A stretch of DNA of 32,285 bases from an uncultured Prevotella sp. (GTDB taxonomy: Bacteria > Bacteroidota > Bacteroidia > Bacteroidales > Bacteroidaceae): positions 1 to 32,285 of the forward strand of contig ONAK01000021.1 of assembly GCA_900315765.1 (NCBI GenBank). Direction: 5' to 3'. Positions 32,284 to 32,285 of the stretch are shown piece after piece. Each line of letters starts with the position of its first letter. The stretch's first letter is position 1. The notes under the pieces were generated by a model that saw only the letters and a program-made list of their open reading frames with translations, had not been told where the DNA came from and searched no databases. The position numbers were made by a program, and so were the translations under genes.

Positions 32284-32285
32284 GC

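Noticed and set aside
1-32285. CRISPR arrays, tRNA or rRNA genes, prophage genes
   Set aside because: No regularly spaced repeats, cloverleaf or rRNA sequence, or phage structural genes were recognised.

Overview
The window looks like a surface-polysaccharide (capsule, O-antigen or S-layer glycan) biosynthesis locus of a Bacteroidales bacterium, probably Prevotella-like. The reasons are moderate G+C, A-rich leaders in place of strong Shine-Dalgarno sites, Bacteroidetes-type -7 boxes (TAnnTTTG) in front of both transposase genes, and the gene families present. The genus is an inference. Every gene from the right edge down to about 888 lies on the minus strand, usually with gaps of a few bases or with ATGA/TAATG overlaps, so the locus reads as one long operon transcribed right to left. 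The only plus-strand gene is an insertion-sequence transposase.

In transcription order: (1) 32285-31637, a cut-off C-terminus and small Cys-containing ORFs of unknown function. (2) 31601-25422, a CMP-pseudaminic-acid set: PseB, PseC, a DUF4910 aminopeptidase-like protein, PseF, a tandem-GNAT (PseH-like) acyltransferase and PseI. No PseG hydrolase is visible. (3) 25404-16450, an acyl-building module: an AAC(3)-family N-acyltransferase, two acyl carrier proteins, two KASIII (FabH-like) enzymes, three SDR reductases, a split transketolase and an AMP-forming ligase. (4) 16437-12023, Wzx flippase, Wzy polymerase and one GT-B capsule-type transferase. (5) 12063-4157, an organic-acid cassette: a TIM-barrel protein, a CitE-like C-C lyase, a two-subunit Fe-S hydro-lyase (TtdB/TtdA-like), an ATP-grasp protein, a D-2-hydroxyacid dehydrogenase, an MmgE/PrpD protein and a second ATP-grasp protein. 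(6) 4152-888, an exported beta-propeller protein and a polysaccharide deacetylase. (7) The left edge, a decayed IS66-type element.

A 1.3-kb IS4-type element (about 1737-3057) sits between the propeller and deacetylase genes. Its 10-bp target duplication contains the former ATGA stop/start overlap, so both reading frames survived intact.

Working hypothesis: the pse genes make a pseudaminic acid. The ACP/KASIII/SDR/transketolase module makes an unusual, probably hydroxylated, acyl group that the AAC(3)-like enzyme places on an amino sugar. The CitE/TtdAB/dehydrogenase/PrpD cassette makes a small carboxylic acid that an ATP-grasp ligase joins to the glycan or a precursor. Wzx/Wzy and the GT-B enzyme assemble and export the polymer. 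Family assignments rest on motifs read by eye; the pathway products are inference. I saw no tRNA, rRNA or CRISPR array, and no gene-free stretch over 300 bases.
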